From: Deltaproteobacteria bacterium
GTDB taxonomy: Bacteria; Myxococcota_A; UBA796; GCA-2862545
NCBI GenBank assembly: GCA_006226595.1
Contig: SBGP01000101.1
Coordinates: 1-64,000 of the forward strand
Reading direction: 5' to 3'
DNA length: 64,000 nt
Positions 9,956 to 18,508 of the stretch are shown here, piece by piece; the stretch's first letter is position 1; every line of letters begins with the position of its first letter. The translations under genes were made by a program, and so were the position numbers. The notes beneath the pieces were generated by a model. The model had not been told where the DNA came from. It worked only from the letters and a program-made list of their open reading frames with translations, and did no database searches.

Positions 9956-11583
9956 AGGTCCTCCACCGGCTCCACCGCCGCGATCCAGCTGGCCATGGCC
10001 TCGACCATCGGCTCGAGGCGCGTGGCGAGCTCCATCTCCTCGGCCTCGCGGCGCAGCTGACCGAAGAAGCCCTCGGCGAGGACCACATGGTCACCGGTAT
10101 GCGTGATCATGCCGATGGTCTCGAGCACGTCGAGCAGGCGCGCCGCTTCCATGCCGCCGGTCCGGCGACGCGACGGCAGCCAGCCGCGCGAGAGGGCGAA
10201 GGCGTCGAAGACCTTGAGGAAGCCGCCGAGCGACTGGCGCTTGCGGCGCACGACCCAGCCGCCGTGCCACATCGACAGCGACACGGGCAAGGCCTGACGG
10301 CGGTGCAGCAGCAGCATCGCGATGAGCATGGTGACGTAGGGCGAGGACGCGAGCAGGCGCAGACGCAGGCTGCGGGTGTCGGGCACGCTACGGGGCAGGG
10401 TCTCGCCGGGGGCGAGCAGTCCGCCGTGTACGGAGACGGCGCGGTGGGCGAGGTCGGGCACGCCGACGACCGCGCCGGTGCGGGCCTTGCGCAGCAGGCT
10501 GTTGATCAGCGACACGCCGCCGGAGAGCTGCACGAGGGAGGGGGGCAGGGCGACGATCAGCCCCTCCTGCTCCCAGCGATCGACGAAGCATCCCTCCCGG
10601 CGTCGCAGGGGTTCCTCGCCGGGGACGGCGACGGGGAAGCTCGCGAGCGAGCGGTCCATGAGCACGCGGTCGAGCTCGCGATCGATGTCCTCGGGCGGCA
10701 CTTCGCGGCCGAACAGGCGCTTGTCCCAGGCGCGGTAGCGCGCGACCTCCGGCGGAGGCGGGGAGAGCGGGTCCTCGGTGCGGGCGATGACCCAGCGCCG
10801 GTAGCCGGTGTCCGAGAGCAGGACCGACGCGGTGGACTCGGCGATGTCGCGGCGGAGGATGGCACCGGGCGAGACGATGAGCTGCTCGTCGTGGCGCAGA
10901 GCATCGCCCCGGCTCATCGCGAGGTCGACGTAGCCACCGAGCGGGGCCTCGGTCGCGCCGGCGTGGTCGAGCAGAGCGCGGACCTGCGGCAGGCGGAGCT
11001 CGCCGTAGTCGAGCAGGGCGCCGAGCACGAAGCGGTACACGTCCGGGTCGTACTCCGCGGTCGAGCTGCCGAGCGGGGCCGGGGCGTCGACCAGGCGCGG
11101 GGTCGACACGAAGGGCAGGCCAAGCTGGCGGTCTTCGTCATTGCGACGGGCGCGCTTGCCAATGGCCGGCGAGATCAGGCTGCGCACCGCCGACGCCCGT
11201 CGGCGCACCGTGGTCGGTGCGAGCTCGGGCTCCTCGCGCCCCACGAGGAACTCCACGTCCGCAAGCTCGGGAAAGCGGCCGCCCGAGCGACCGAGGAGCT
11301 CGATGACGAAGGGATGGGCGCGCACCACGCGGGCGTACACCCGGCCTCGTGCGCTCCCGGCGTACACGTACTCCACCCCGTCGCTCGTCAGCGACAGCTC
11401 GCCGTCTTCTTCGGCGAGTCCCAGCCACAGCGCGGCCTGCACGTAGTAGCGCACGGTCCGAGACTCGAGGCCGAGGGCCTCGGTCAGGGCCCGCGGCGAA
11501 CGCACCCCGCTCGCGACGAGCTCGAGGAGGCGCGCGAGCAGCTCCGGGCTGTTGGCGTTGGGGATGCGGTGGCGCGTCTCCAT
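9952..11583 (-). CDS. Large winged-helix protein of unknown function
   Basis: 543 residues, no signal peptide. The N-terminal 70 residues look like a winged helix: ELLARLLELVASGVRSPRALTEALG followed by ESRTVRYYVQAALWLGLAEED and a wing (GELSLTSDGVEYVYAG). The central region includes a basic stretch (RRRASAVRSL) and a second helical domain; the C-terminus (GFLKVFDAFALSRG to GMITHTGDHVVLAEGFF) again resembles a winged helix. Similar N-termini occur in AAA-associated or replication-type bacterial proteins, but I cannot name the family. A DNA-binding role is inferred. It is the first gene of a pair with the GGCT gene. Confidence 0.7.
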   Translation of the reverse strand: METRHRIPNANSPELLARLLELVASGVRSPRALTEALGLESRTVRYYVQAALWLGLAEEDGELSLTSDGVEYVYAGSARGRVYARVVRAHPFVIELLGRSGGRFPELADVEFLVGREEPELAPTTVRRRASAVRSLISPAIGKRARRNDEDRQLGLPFVSTPRLVDAPAPLGSSTAEYDPDVYRFVLGALLDYGELRLPQVRALLDHAGATEAPLGGYVDLAMSRGDALRHDEQLIVSPGAILRRDIAESTASVLLSDTGYRRWVIARTEDPLSPPPPEVARYRAWDKRLFGREVPPEDIDRELDRVLMDRSLASFPVAVPGEEPLRRREGCFVDRWEQEGLIVALPPSLVQLSGGVSLINSLLRKARTGAVVGVPDLAHRAVSVHGGLLAPGETLPRSVPDTRSLRLRLLASSPYVTMLIAMLLLHRRQALPVSLSMWHGGWVVRRKRQSLGGFLKVFDAFALSRGWLPSRRRTGGMEAARLLDVLETIGMITHTGDHVVLAEGFFGQLRREAEEMELATRLEPMVEAMASWIAAVEPVEDL

Positions 11584-11604
11584 GGCCGCGGAGGGTAACC
11601 CGAG

Positions 11605-12696
11605 TCAGGCGCCCTGGCGGGGAGAGGTGAGCATCGCGAGCAGGATGGCGTCGCCGATGCGGCCTCCCGTCAGGAAGTGGCGGCCTCCGGGTGTGGGCAG
11701 TCCGAAGAGCATGGCGGTGCGAGACAGGCGTCGCAAGCGGGCTTTCTCGCCATGGGTGCGCGCGCTGGCGAGGGCGAAGCCGGTGGCGGACACGCCGACG
11801 CCGAGTACGACGGGACCCGAGTCGATGTCGCCCCAGCCGGTGGTGCCAGGCGGGTACTCGCGCATCGCCGAGAAGCCGAGCACGGTGCGCTCGCCGAGTT
11901 CTCCGTGCGCGCGAGACAGCCGCCGCGACAGCGCGGGGTCCACCCACGCCATCCACGCGGCGGTGAACGCGGTGCCCGAGCCCCGCGGGTGGTCGATGGG
12001 GTCGCCGTTCCGGGGGTGCAGCGCCTGGACGACCCAGCCGGTCTCCGGTTCCACCGCGGCGGCCTCGAAGCGGTCGACCCATGCGGAGAGCGCGGCGGGA
12101 GGCGGCTCTCCGTGACAGCGCGCGTGGGTGGCGATGGCGGCGGCGACGGTCGCGAGGTCCGCCGGGTACACCTCGCCTGGATAGGTCTGGAAGCGGTGGA
12201 TGGGCGCCTCGAGCCCCGCGGTGAGGCGTGCGACGAGGGCATCGTGCGCAGTCGGGGAAGCCGAGTGACCTCGAGCCAGGCAGTCCACGCCGAGCGCGAG
12301 TCCGACGTAGCCGAGGTACGCGTGGGTCGCCGGGTCCTCGCCGGGTGGTCCACCCCACGCCTCGCGCCCGAAGCGCTGGGCCTCGGGGGTGAGGAGCCAC
12401 GCGAGGCAGGCGTCGCGCGCGTCCCGCGACGTCTCCTCGGTCTCGGGTTGGGCGAGGGCGACCTGGGAGAGGCCGATGACCGCCATTTGGCAGGTGACGA
12501 GGTCCCACTCACCGTCGAAGCGTGCGCTGCCGGTCCCGATGCCGGCGTCTCCCGCCCGGTCGCGCACCGCGTCGGCCACGCCCTCGGCGAGTGCGAGGAC
12601 CGTCGCCGTGTCGCTGCGCACCCACGCGTGCGACAGGCGGTCCGCGCGCCAGATCAGCGCGGCGAGCGCGAGGGCGAAGAGCAGGCGTCGACGCAT
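11605..12696 (-). CDS. Membrane-anchored or secreted protein of unknown function, possible alpha/alpha-toroid
   Basis: 363 residues. The N-terminus MRRRLLFALALAALIWRA is a signal peptide or signal anchor. The rest is helical with repeated small-residue and aromatic motifs (YPGEVYPADLATVAAAIATH, PRGSGTAFTAAWMAWV, DIDSGPVVLGVGVSATGFALAS). This recalls (alpha/alpha) toroid enzymes such as the linalool dehydratase-isomerase fold; that is a pattern impression, not a firm assignment. Start ATG 12696 has a strong GGTGGAGGTGCC upstream. It is divergent from the exported protein at 12917. Function unknown. Confidence 0.7.
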   Translation of the reverse strand: MRRRLLFALALAALIWRADRLSHAWVRSDTATVLALAEGVADAVRDRAGDAGIGTGSARFDGEWDLVTCQMAVIGLSQVALAQPETEETSRDARDACLAWLLTPEAQRFGREAWGGPPGEDPATHAYLGYVGLALGVDCLARGHSASPTAHDALVARLTAGLEAPIHRFQTYPGEVYPADLATVAAAIATHARCHGEPPPAALSAWVDRFEAAAVEPETGWVVQALHPRNGDPIDHPRGSGTAFTAAWMAWVDPALSRRLSRAHGELGERTVLGFSAMREYPPGTTGWGDIDSGPVVLGVGVSATGFALASARTHGEKARLRRLSRTAMLFGLPTPGGRHFLTGGRIGDAILLAMLTSPRQGA

Positions 12697-12916
12697 GGCA
12701 CCTCCACCTACTCCTTCACCGCGCTTCGTGCAGTTCTCGTGGGTCGAGCGTGGAGGGGATGAGGCGAGAAGAGGCGTCGGGATGCGGAGTTCTCTTCGCG
12801 TCCGGCGGGTTGCGGTGGTATCGGTGGCCCGATGGGCTCGTCGCGTCACCTCGCATGGCCCGACCCCGCCCTCGACCGGCTCGACCGCCCATCCGTCTGG
12901 CTCTCGGAGCTCCCGC

Positions 12917-14071
12917 TTGCGCTCTCTCCTTCGCGTCCTCTTCGCCCTGTTCCTCGGACTCTCCACCGCGCACGCCCAGGAAGCGCCCGAGGCTCCCGTC
13001 CTGCCGCTGCTCGCCGAGCCCGGCGGTGCCGAAGCGCTCGCCATGCTCGTCGACGTGCCGTGGGAGGAGCTCGGCGACGGCGAGGCCAAGGACTTCCCCA
13101 AGCTCAACGCGCACTGGTCGCGGGTGTCGAGCGCGTTCTTCGCGTACTCCACCGCGATGGCGCAGGGACAGCCGGTCATGCGCGAGTGGTCGGTGGTCGC
13201 GCCCCGCATGCTCCACCTCGGCGGCCTGCTCGCGACCTCTGGCGATGCGCTGGTGAGCGCGCTGCCCGAGTCCGACAGCACCCGGGCCAAGCGCGCCGCG
13301 GGTGTGGAGCAGATCCGCGGCGGTATCACCAAGATGACGCAGGGCGCGCTGATCGTGCTCGTCGAGATGCCGGCCCAGGTCCGCACGCCGTACGTGAAGG
13401 ACCTCGCCGAGGCGCTTCCCTCGGTGCTCGCCGCGATTCCGCCGGCGGAAGCCGCCGCACTCCGGGCGCAGGCTCGTGGCGCCGGCGCGCTGCTTCCCGA
13501 GGCCGAGGCGATGCAGCTCGAGACCGCCGCGGGACAGCTCGGCGCCGACCTTCCGGCCCCTCCGCTGGTCGAGGGGGCGCCCGATCGGCTGCTCGTCGCC
13601 CAGACCGCCGCCGGGTGGCCGGGTCCGCTGCCCAAGGAGTGGAGCGACCAGCTGCTCACCGCGAACTGGGACCGCCACGCGACCGACGTCAACGCCCACA
13701 AGGCCGATGCCTTTGCCCTGCTCGTTGGCGGGCACGCGTGGCTCACCGCCCTCGGCGAACAGCGCGTGGACACGCTCGATACGGTGGCCATGCTCGTCGA
13801 CGGGGGCCTGCGCGCGGGGGTCGGCGCACTCACCGCCGACGTCGGGCTCGCGGACCGCAAGGTGTTCGCCGCCAGCTTGTCCGAGCTCGCGGTGCGGGCG
13901 ACGGCCGTGGCCGCCCACTACAGCCCCAAGGACCGAGCGCCCCTCGCGGACGTGCTCTCCGCGCGCGTGCCCGGGCTGATCGGTGCGCTGACGGATGCCG
14001 AGGCCGAGGAGCTGCGCACCAACCTGCGCGCGGTGGCCGACAAGAAGCTGATCAAGGCCCTCGCGCTGTAG
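12917..14071 (+). CDS. Exported helical protein of unknown function
   Basis: 384 residues. TTG 12917 is taken as start: it lies 7 bases after GGAG (12906-12909) and opens directly into a signal peptide, MRSLLRVLFALFLGLSTAHA, with cleavage before QE. The mature protein is Ala/Leu-rich and almost wholly helical, with no cysteine pair, metal motif or repeat that I recognise. It ends 6 bases from the stop of the convergent TetR gene. Expected in the periplasm or outside the cell. No family recognised. Confidence 0.72.
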   Translation: MRSLLRVLFALFLGLSTAHAQEAPEAPVLPLLAEPGGAEALAMLVDVPWEELGDGEAKDFPKLNAHWSRVSSAFFAYSTAMAQGQPVMREWSVVAPRMLHLGGLLATSGDALVSALPESDSTRAKRAAGVEQIRGGITKMTQGALIVLVEMPAQVRTPYVKDLAEALPSVLAAIPPAEAAALRAQARGAGALLPEAEAMQLETAAGQLGADLPAPPLVEGAPDRLLVAQTAAGWPGPLPKEWSDQLLTANWDRHATDVNAHKADAFALLVGGHAWLTALGEQRVDTLDTVAMLVDGGLRAGVGALTADVGLADRKVFAASLSELAVRATAVAAHYSPKDRAPLADVLSARVPGLIGALTDAEAEELRTNLRAVADKKLIKALAL

Positions 14072-14077
14072 CGCGCC

Positions 14078-14641
14078 TCAGGCGGCCTGCACGCTCGCCA
14101 GCGTGCGGCGGGCGATGTCTCTGAGCTGCTCGTGGCTGGCGCCCGAGCGGCTCATCACCGACATGCCCTGGAGCGCGTTGCACAAGTACAGCGCGGTGGA
14201 GGCCACGTCCTGGTCGGGGATGTCGCCAGTGGCAATGGCCCGGGTGAGTGCTTGCTCGAAGCCCTCGCGTAGCTGGGTGAGGTGCGCGGCGATGCGCCCC
14301 TGCACGTCGGCGTCGTCCTCGTTGCCGAGCTCGACGATGGTGTTCACGAAGAAGCACGAGCGCTGCTCGGGGTCGAAGGGCCCGCCGCCGCCAAAGGACT
14401 GCACGATCTCGGCCCAGCCCGCGTCCTCGGCCTCGACCGGCGGGCGCCGCTGCGCGTAGCGGTCGAGTGCGCTCAGGAACAGGGCTCGCTTGTCGCCGAA
14501 GGTGTTGTAGAGGCTCTTGCGGCCGATCCCCAGGCCCTCCTCGAGATCGGCGAGCGAGGTGTGGCGATAGCCCCGGGTCCAGAACACGCGAAGCGCGTCT
14601 CCGAGGGCATTGGCGGGATCGAAGTTCTTTGCGCGTGCCAA
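14078..14641 (-). CDS. TetR/AcrR family transcriptional repressor
   Basis: 187 residues. The N-terminal helix-turn-helix is clear: ALGDALRVFWTRGYRHTSLADLEEGLGIGRKSLYNTFGDKRALF (read in pieces), the standard TetR pattern ending in Y-x-x-F-x-x-K. The C-terminal ligand domain is divergent, as usual. TTG 14641 is chosen because GGAG precedes it by 5 bases and the upstream extension is unlike TetR N-termini. It is divergent from the MBL-fold hydrolase, and two palindromic operator candidates lie between them. It most likely represses both genes and releases on binding a small molecule. Confidence 0.88.
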   Translation of the reverse strand: MARAKNFDPANALGDALRVFWTRGYRHTSLADLEEGLGIGRKSLYNTFGDKRALFLSALDRYAQRRPPVEAEDAGWAEIVQSFGGGGPFDPEQRSCFFVNTIVELGNEDDADVQGRIAAHLTQLREGFEQALTRAIATGDIPDQDVASTALYLCNALQGMSVMSRSGASHEQLRDIARRTLASVQAA

Positions 14642-14665
14642 GGGGGCTCCACGGCTCGGGTGGCA

Positions 14666-14687
14666 TTTTGCACTGATCGATGTAATA
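14666..14687. promoter_or_regulatory. Operator candidate 1 for the TetR repressor
   Basis: The 22-bp element contains an imperfect palindrome, TTGCACTGATCGATGTAA (14668-14685). It differs from operator 2 at three of 22 positions. It lies closest to the tetR start and would block its transcription. Confidence 0.6.
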
Positions 14688-14699
14688 ACCGGTGGCACG

Positions 14700-14721
14700 T
14701 TTTACACCGATCGTTGTAATA
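14700..14721. promoter_or_regulatory. Operator candidate 2 for the TetR repressor
   Basis: Contains TTACACCGATCGTTGTAA (14702-14719), a palindrome with one mismatched pair. It is a direct copy of operator 1, 34 bp away. It lies between the hydrolase start and operator 1, where the hydrolase promoter is expected. Confidence 0.65.
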
Positions 14722-14743
14722 CGTCGACAACCCAGGAGTCCTC

Positions 14744-15739
14744 ATGACCGCGCACCTCTCCAAGTTCCTCGCCGCGCTGACCGCCGTGCTCGCGCTGTGG
14801 GTCGTCGTGCTGATCACGCCGGCCCGCGACTTCCTCGCGCTGACGGGCATGCTGAACCTCCCGGTTCCCGCGCACGCCGCTGTCGCGCCGGTCCCGGACC
14901 AGGGCTACCGCCTCGAGGCGGTGGGGGACGGCGTGTACTTCCTCAACGGGTGGTCGCACAACACCCTGTTCGTGGTCACCGACGAGGGTGTGGTCGCGGT
15001 GGACGCGCCGCCGTCAATCGGTGGCGCCTACCTCGACGCCATCCGCGAGGTGACCGACAAGCCCGTGACCCACGTGATCTACTCGCACAGCCACGGGGAT
15101 CACATCGACAGCGCGAACCAGTTCGCGGGAGCCACGTTCATCGCCCATGCGGAGACGGCCGCGGTGCTCGCCGCGAAGCACGACCCGTCGCGACCCCTCC
15201 CGACGGTGACCTTCGAGGACCACTACACGCTCGAGCTCGGCGGCAAGGTCATCGAGCTCGCGTACCACGGGCCCGCGCACAGCCCCGGCAACATCGCGAT
15301 CTACCTGCCGCAGGACAAGGTGCTCGCCGCCATCGACATCGCGTTCCCGAAGTGGGTGCCCATCCACGAGTTCGCCATCGCCGAGGACATCGACGCTTAC
15401 TACGCGATGTACGACGAGCTGCTCGCCTACGACTTCGACGCGTACATCGGCGGTCACCTGGACCTCGGCACCCGCGCCGACGTCGTCGACCAGCGCGATT
15501 ACGCGCGCGACATCCGCACCGCCGCTCGCGAGGCCTTCGCGTCGCTGGACGTGACCCAGCTCGGCAAGCGCGCGGCGGGCTCGCCGAACACCTGGGTCAC
15601 GGTGAACTTCGGCCTGAACCGCATGGCCGGCTTGTGTGAGGACCAGGTGGTCGACGCCTGGGGCGGCAAGCTGGCGGGGACCGACGTGTTCACCCATAGC
15701 CACTGCAAGCGCATGGTGTTCCACGCGATGACCGAGTGA
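14744..15739 (+). CDS. Exported metallo-beta-lactamase-fold hydrolase
   Basis: 331 residues. An N-terminal hydrophobic segment (ALTAVLALWVVVLIT, about residues 11-25) acts as signal peptide or anchor. The zinc site HSHGDHID (about residues 113-120) is the HxHxDH motif; a further His occurs in HGPAHSPGN and in GGHLDLG. The fold hydrolyses varied substrates (lactams, thioesters, lactones, sulfates); the substrate is not evident. AGGAG lies before the ATG. Control by the divergent TetR regulator suggests an inducible role, for example detoxification of the TetR ligand. Confidence 0.88.
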   Translation: MTAHLSKFLAALTAVLALWVVVLITPARDFLALTGMLNLPVPAHAAVAPVPDQGYRLEAVGDGVYFLNGWSHNTLFVVTDEGVVAVDAPPSIGGAYLDAIREVTDKPVTHVIYSHSHGDHIDSANQFAGATFIAHAETAAVLAAKHDPSRPLPTVTFEDHYTLELGGKVIELAYHGPAHSPGNIAIYLPQDKVLAAIDIAFPKWVPIHEFAIAEDIDAYYAMYDELLAYDFDAYIGGHLDLGTRADVVDQRDYARDIRTAAREAFASLDVTQLGKRAAGSPNTWVTVNFGLNRMAGLCEDQVVDAWGGKLAGTDVFTHSHCKRMVFHAMTE

Positions 15740-15803
15740 TGGGCGTCGAGGGCGCTTGACCCCGCGCCCGGCGTGCACAGCTTGCCTTCTACCGGGAGGT
15801 CCC

Positions 15804-17024
15804 GTGGCACCACGGGTCATCATTGTCGGTGGGGGCTTCGCCGGTCTCGCAGCCGCGCGCACCCTTGCCCGAGCGCCCGTCGACATCACCCTGATCGACC
15901 GGCACAACCACCACCTCTTCCAGCCCCTGCTGTACCAGGTGGCTACCGCGGCCCTCGCGCCGGGCGACATCTCGGCGCCGATCCGCTCGATCCTCGCCGG
16001 GCAGGAGAACCTGTCGGTGCGCATGGGCGAGGTGAGCCGGATCGACCCCGGGGCGCGGCAGGTGTGGCTCGGTGACCAGGCGCTGTCCTACGACTTCCTC
16101 GTGCTGGCCACGGGCGCGACCCACGCGTACTTCGGGCACGACGAGTGGGCGGAGCGCGCGCCGGGTCTGAAGACCATCGGCGATGCGCTCGCCATCCGAC
16201 GACGCATCCTCACCGCCTTCGAGAAGGCCGAGTGGGCGGAGCCCGCGGAGCGTGAGCGCCTGCTGACCTTCGCGGTGGTCGGTGCGGGCCCCACGGGGGT
16301 CGAGCTCGCGGGAGCGATCGCGGAGATCGCGATGCACACCCTGAAGCGCGACTTCCGCCACGTGGACACCAAGCGCGCCCGGGTGCTGCTCGTCGAGGCC
16401 TCGGACAAGGTGCTCGGCGTGTATCCCGAGAACCTTCGGGCCAAGGCCCTGCGTCAGCTCGAGGAGCTCGGCGTCGAGGTCCGCCTCGGGCGGCCGGTCA
16501 CCGACATCGACGACACCGGGCTCACGATCGGCGAGGAGCGCATCGAGGCCGCGACGGTGCTGTGGGCCGCTGGCGTGGCGGCGTCGCCCCTCGGCGAAGG
16601 CGTGGGAGAGCGCGACCGGGCCGGCCGCGTGAAGGTGCTCCCCGATCTGTCGGTGGAGGGTCATCCGGAGGTGTTCGTCGTCGGCGACCTCGCCCACGTG
16701 CCCCGCGGAGAAGGCACGGTGCCCGGTGTCGCACCCGCGGCGACCCAGATGGGCGAGCACGCCGCGCACAACCTGCGTGCGACCCTCGACGGCAAGCCAC
16801 GCACCGCGTTCGTCTACAAGGACAAGGGCTCGATGGCCACCATTGGACGGTCCAGGGCGATTGCGTGGATTGGCCGCCTGCAGGTCGGCGGCTTCACCGC
16901 GTGGCTGCTGTGGGTGTTCGTGCACCTCATGTTCCTCGTCGGTCACCGCAACCGGCTCGTGGTGCTGCTCACCTGGGCCTGGCAGTGGTTCACGTGGAAG
17001 CGCGCGATGCGACTGATCTGGTAG
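15804..17024 (+). CDS. ndh: Type II NADH dehydrogenase (NDH-2)
   Basis: 406 residues. It begins at GTG 15804, five bases after GGGAGG, with the FAD-binding GGGFAGLAAARTL; the NAD-binding site is VVGAGPTGVELAGAIAE (about residues 165-181), and the quinone/FAD region contains VFVVGDLAH. The C-terminal amphipathic segment with FTAWLLWVFVHLMFLVGH and a Trp-rich end matches the membrane-docking region of NDH-2. The enzyme passes electrons from NADH to quinone without proton pumping. It lies 64 bases after the hydrolase and may be read through from it. Confidence 0.9.
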   Translation: MAPRVIIVGGGFAGLAAARTLARAPVDITLIDRHNHHLFQPLLYQVATAALAPGDISAPIRSILAGQENLSVRMGEVSRIDPGARQVWLGDQALSYDFLVLATGATHAYFGHDEWAERAPGLKTIGDALAIRRRILTAFEKAEWAEPAERERLLTFAVVGAGPTGVELAGAIAEIAMHTLKRDFRHVDTKRARVLLVEASDKVLGVYPENLRAKALRQLEELGVEVRLGRPVTDIDDTGLTIGEERIEAATVLWAAGVAASPLGEGVGERDRAGRVKVLPDLSVEGHPEVFVVGDLAHVPRGEGTVPGVAPAATQMGEHAAHNLRATLDGKPRTAFVYKDKGSMATIGRSRAIAWIGRLQVGGFTAWLLWVFVHLMFLVGHRNRLVVLLTWAWQWFTWKRAMRLIW

Positions 17025-17025
17025 C

Positions 17026-18453
17026 TCAGTTCGGTGTGAACGTGAGGGTCACGTAGGGACCCTTACCGAACATCGCCATCGGCGGGGCAATGACCGCCAC
17101 GCATTGCTCCTTGGTCGACCAGCCGACGACCGTGTCGGTCACGCCGTTGGCGTCGGTGGACCGGGAGTTGGTCATGTTCAGGTCGCGCTTCTCGAAGGCC
17201 TTGGTGTACTTCGCGACGAGCTCCTCGTGGTCGAGGCTCGAGCCCGCGGCGTAGCTGACGACGTAGGTCTTCGAGCCCGCGGACTCGTTGATCATGCCGG
17301 TGATGATGTTCGCGTCCTTGGGCACGTCGAAGGGAAAGCCGTCGGGCACGTCGGCCTTTGGGCGGTAGCTGACCATGGTCGCCGGACCGGGCGCGGGGGC
17401 GGCGATGGTCACCGGGGTGGCGCTCGGCGCGCGGCTGACCGCGAAGATCACGCCGGCCGCGGCGATGATCACGACCGCGAGGGCAGCCATGAGCACGCCA
17501 CCACCGAGCAGTCCGGCACCGACGAGTGCGACGCCGCGTCCGCCTCCACCCTTCGGCGGTGGTGGGGTCGGCGGGCGGGTCGTCACCGGTCGCGTCGACG
17601 GCGGCAGCTGGTAGGTGTCGCCGGGTGAGCGCGCCGTCTTCAGCACCGTCACGAAGGCCTCGAGGTCCGAGAGTCGCACGGTGGGCTCGGGCTCGGTGGC
17701 CTGGCGCACGAGCTCCCGAACCTCCTGGGGCGCGGTGTCGCCCGGGTCGAGCGGCTCGCTCTGGAGCTTCTGGCCCATGATCTGGACGATGGCCTGCTTC
17801 TGGCTCGTCGTCGGGTCCTCGGGAAAGGCCTCCTGCCCGGTCAGTGCCTCCCACAGCACGAGACCGAGGGCGTAGATGTCGGCGCGGTGGTCGGGGGACT
17901 GGCCCTGGAACACCTCGGGCGGCATGTACGCGACGGTGCCGGGCACGGCGCCGGCACGGGTGAGCTTGGTGCCGCCGTCCTGGACGGCGATGCCGAAGTC
18001 GAGGAGCTTGCCGCTGCCGTCGGCGCACAGCCAGATGTTCTGGGGCTTGATGTCGCGGTGGACCACGCCCATGCGGTGGGCGGCGAGCAGGCCAGAGCCG
18101 AGCTGCTCGAACAGCGTCGCGGCTTCCTGCCAGGTGAGGGGACCACGCTCGAGGCGGTCCTTGAGCTCCTCGCCCTCTAGGTACTCCATGGCCATGTACA
18201 GCAGGCCGCGCTCGGTGTCCTCGCCGCCGCCGAGTACGCGGACGACGGCCGGGTGCTGCACGCTGGCGACGAGCTCGACCTCGCGGACGAAGCGCTTGCG
18301 TGCATCGCCGAGGGAGTGCGGCTTGAGGACCTTGACCGCCGCGCGTACGCGCGTCGAGAGCACGTTGTGCGCGAGGTACACCGCACCCATGCCGCCCTCG
18401 CCGAGGGTCTTGTCGACGATCCAGTCGCCGATGCGGTCGCCTTCCGAGAGCAC
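17026..18453 (-). CDS. Transmembrane eukaryote-type Ser/Thr protein kinase
   Basis: 475 residues. Kinase domain at about 1-270: GEGGMGAVYLA, AAVKVLK, HRDIKPQNIWL, DFG, MPPE. A Pro/Thr-rich juxtamembrane region (PPTPPPPKGGGG) precedes one transmembrane helix (about 308-340) and an outside domain of about 130 residues containing a Lys- and Asp-rich sequence and one Cys. The outer domain is not PASTA; its ligand is unknown. GTG 18453 is preceded by GGAGGTGCC. The kinase probably senses an envelope signal and phosphorylates cytoplasmic targets. FHA- and PP2C-containing partners occur elsewhere in the window. Confidence 0.9.
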   Translation of the reverse strand: MLSEGDRIGDWIVDKTLGEGGMGAVYLAHNVLSTRVRAAVKVLKPHSLGDARKRFVREVELVASVQHPAVVRVLGGGEDTERGLLYMAMEYLEGEELKDRLERGPLTWQEAATLFEQLGSGLLAAHRMGVVHRDIKPQNIWLCADGSGKLLDFGIAVQDGGTKLTRAGAVPGTVAYMPPEVFQGQSPDHRADIYALGLVLWEALTGQEAFPEDPTTSQKQAIVQIMGQKLQSEPLDPGDTAPQEVRELVRQATEPEPTVRLSDLEAFVTVLKTARSPGDTYQLPPSTRPVTTRPPTPPPPKGGGGRGVALVGAGLLGGGVLMAALAVVIIAAAGVIFAVSRAPSATPVTIAAPAPGPATMVSYRPKADVPDGFPFDVPKDANIITGMINESAGSKTYVVSYAAGSSLDHEELVAKYTKAFEKRDLNMTNSRSTDANGVTDTVVGWSTKEQCVAVIAPPMAMFGKGPYVTLTFTPN

Positions 18454-18508
18454 GGCACCTCCGGGGGGAGCCTACCCCAATCCGCCGCGTGGAGGGCGGG
18501 CCCCGGAG

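Noticed and set aside
10087-11598. About 500-codon plus-strand frame opposite the winged-helix gene
   Set aside because: Gln/Ala/His/Arg-rich shadow without hydrophobic core pattern; the minus-strand gene has a coupled partner.
14692-14707. TGGCAC followed by TTTTACA, considered as a sigma-54 -24/-12 promoter
   Set aside because: The -12 GC is missing and spacing is off; it is better explained as the edge of the TetR operator.
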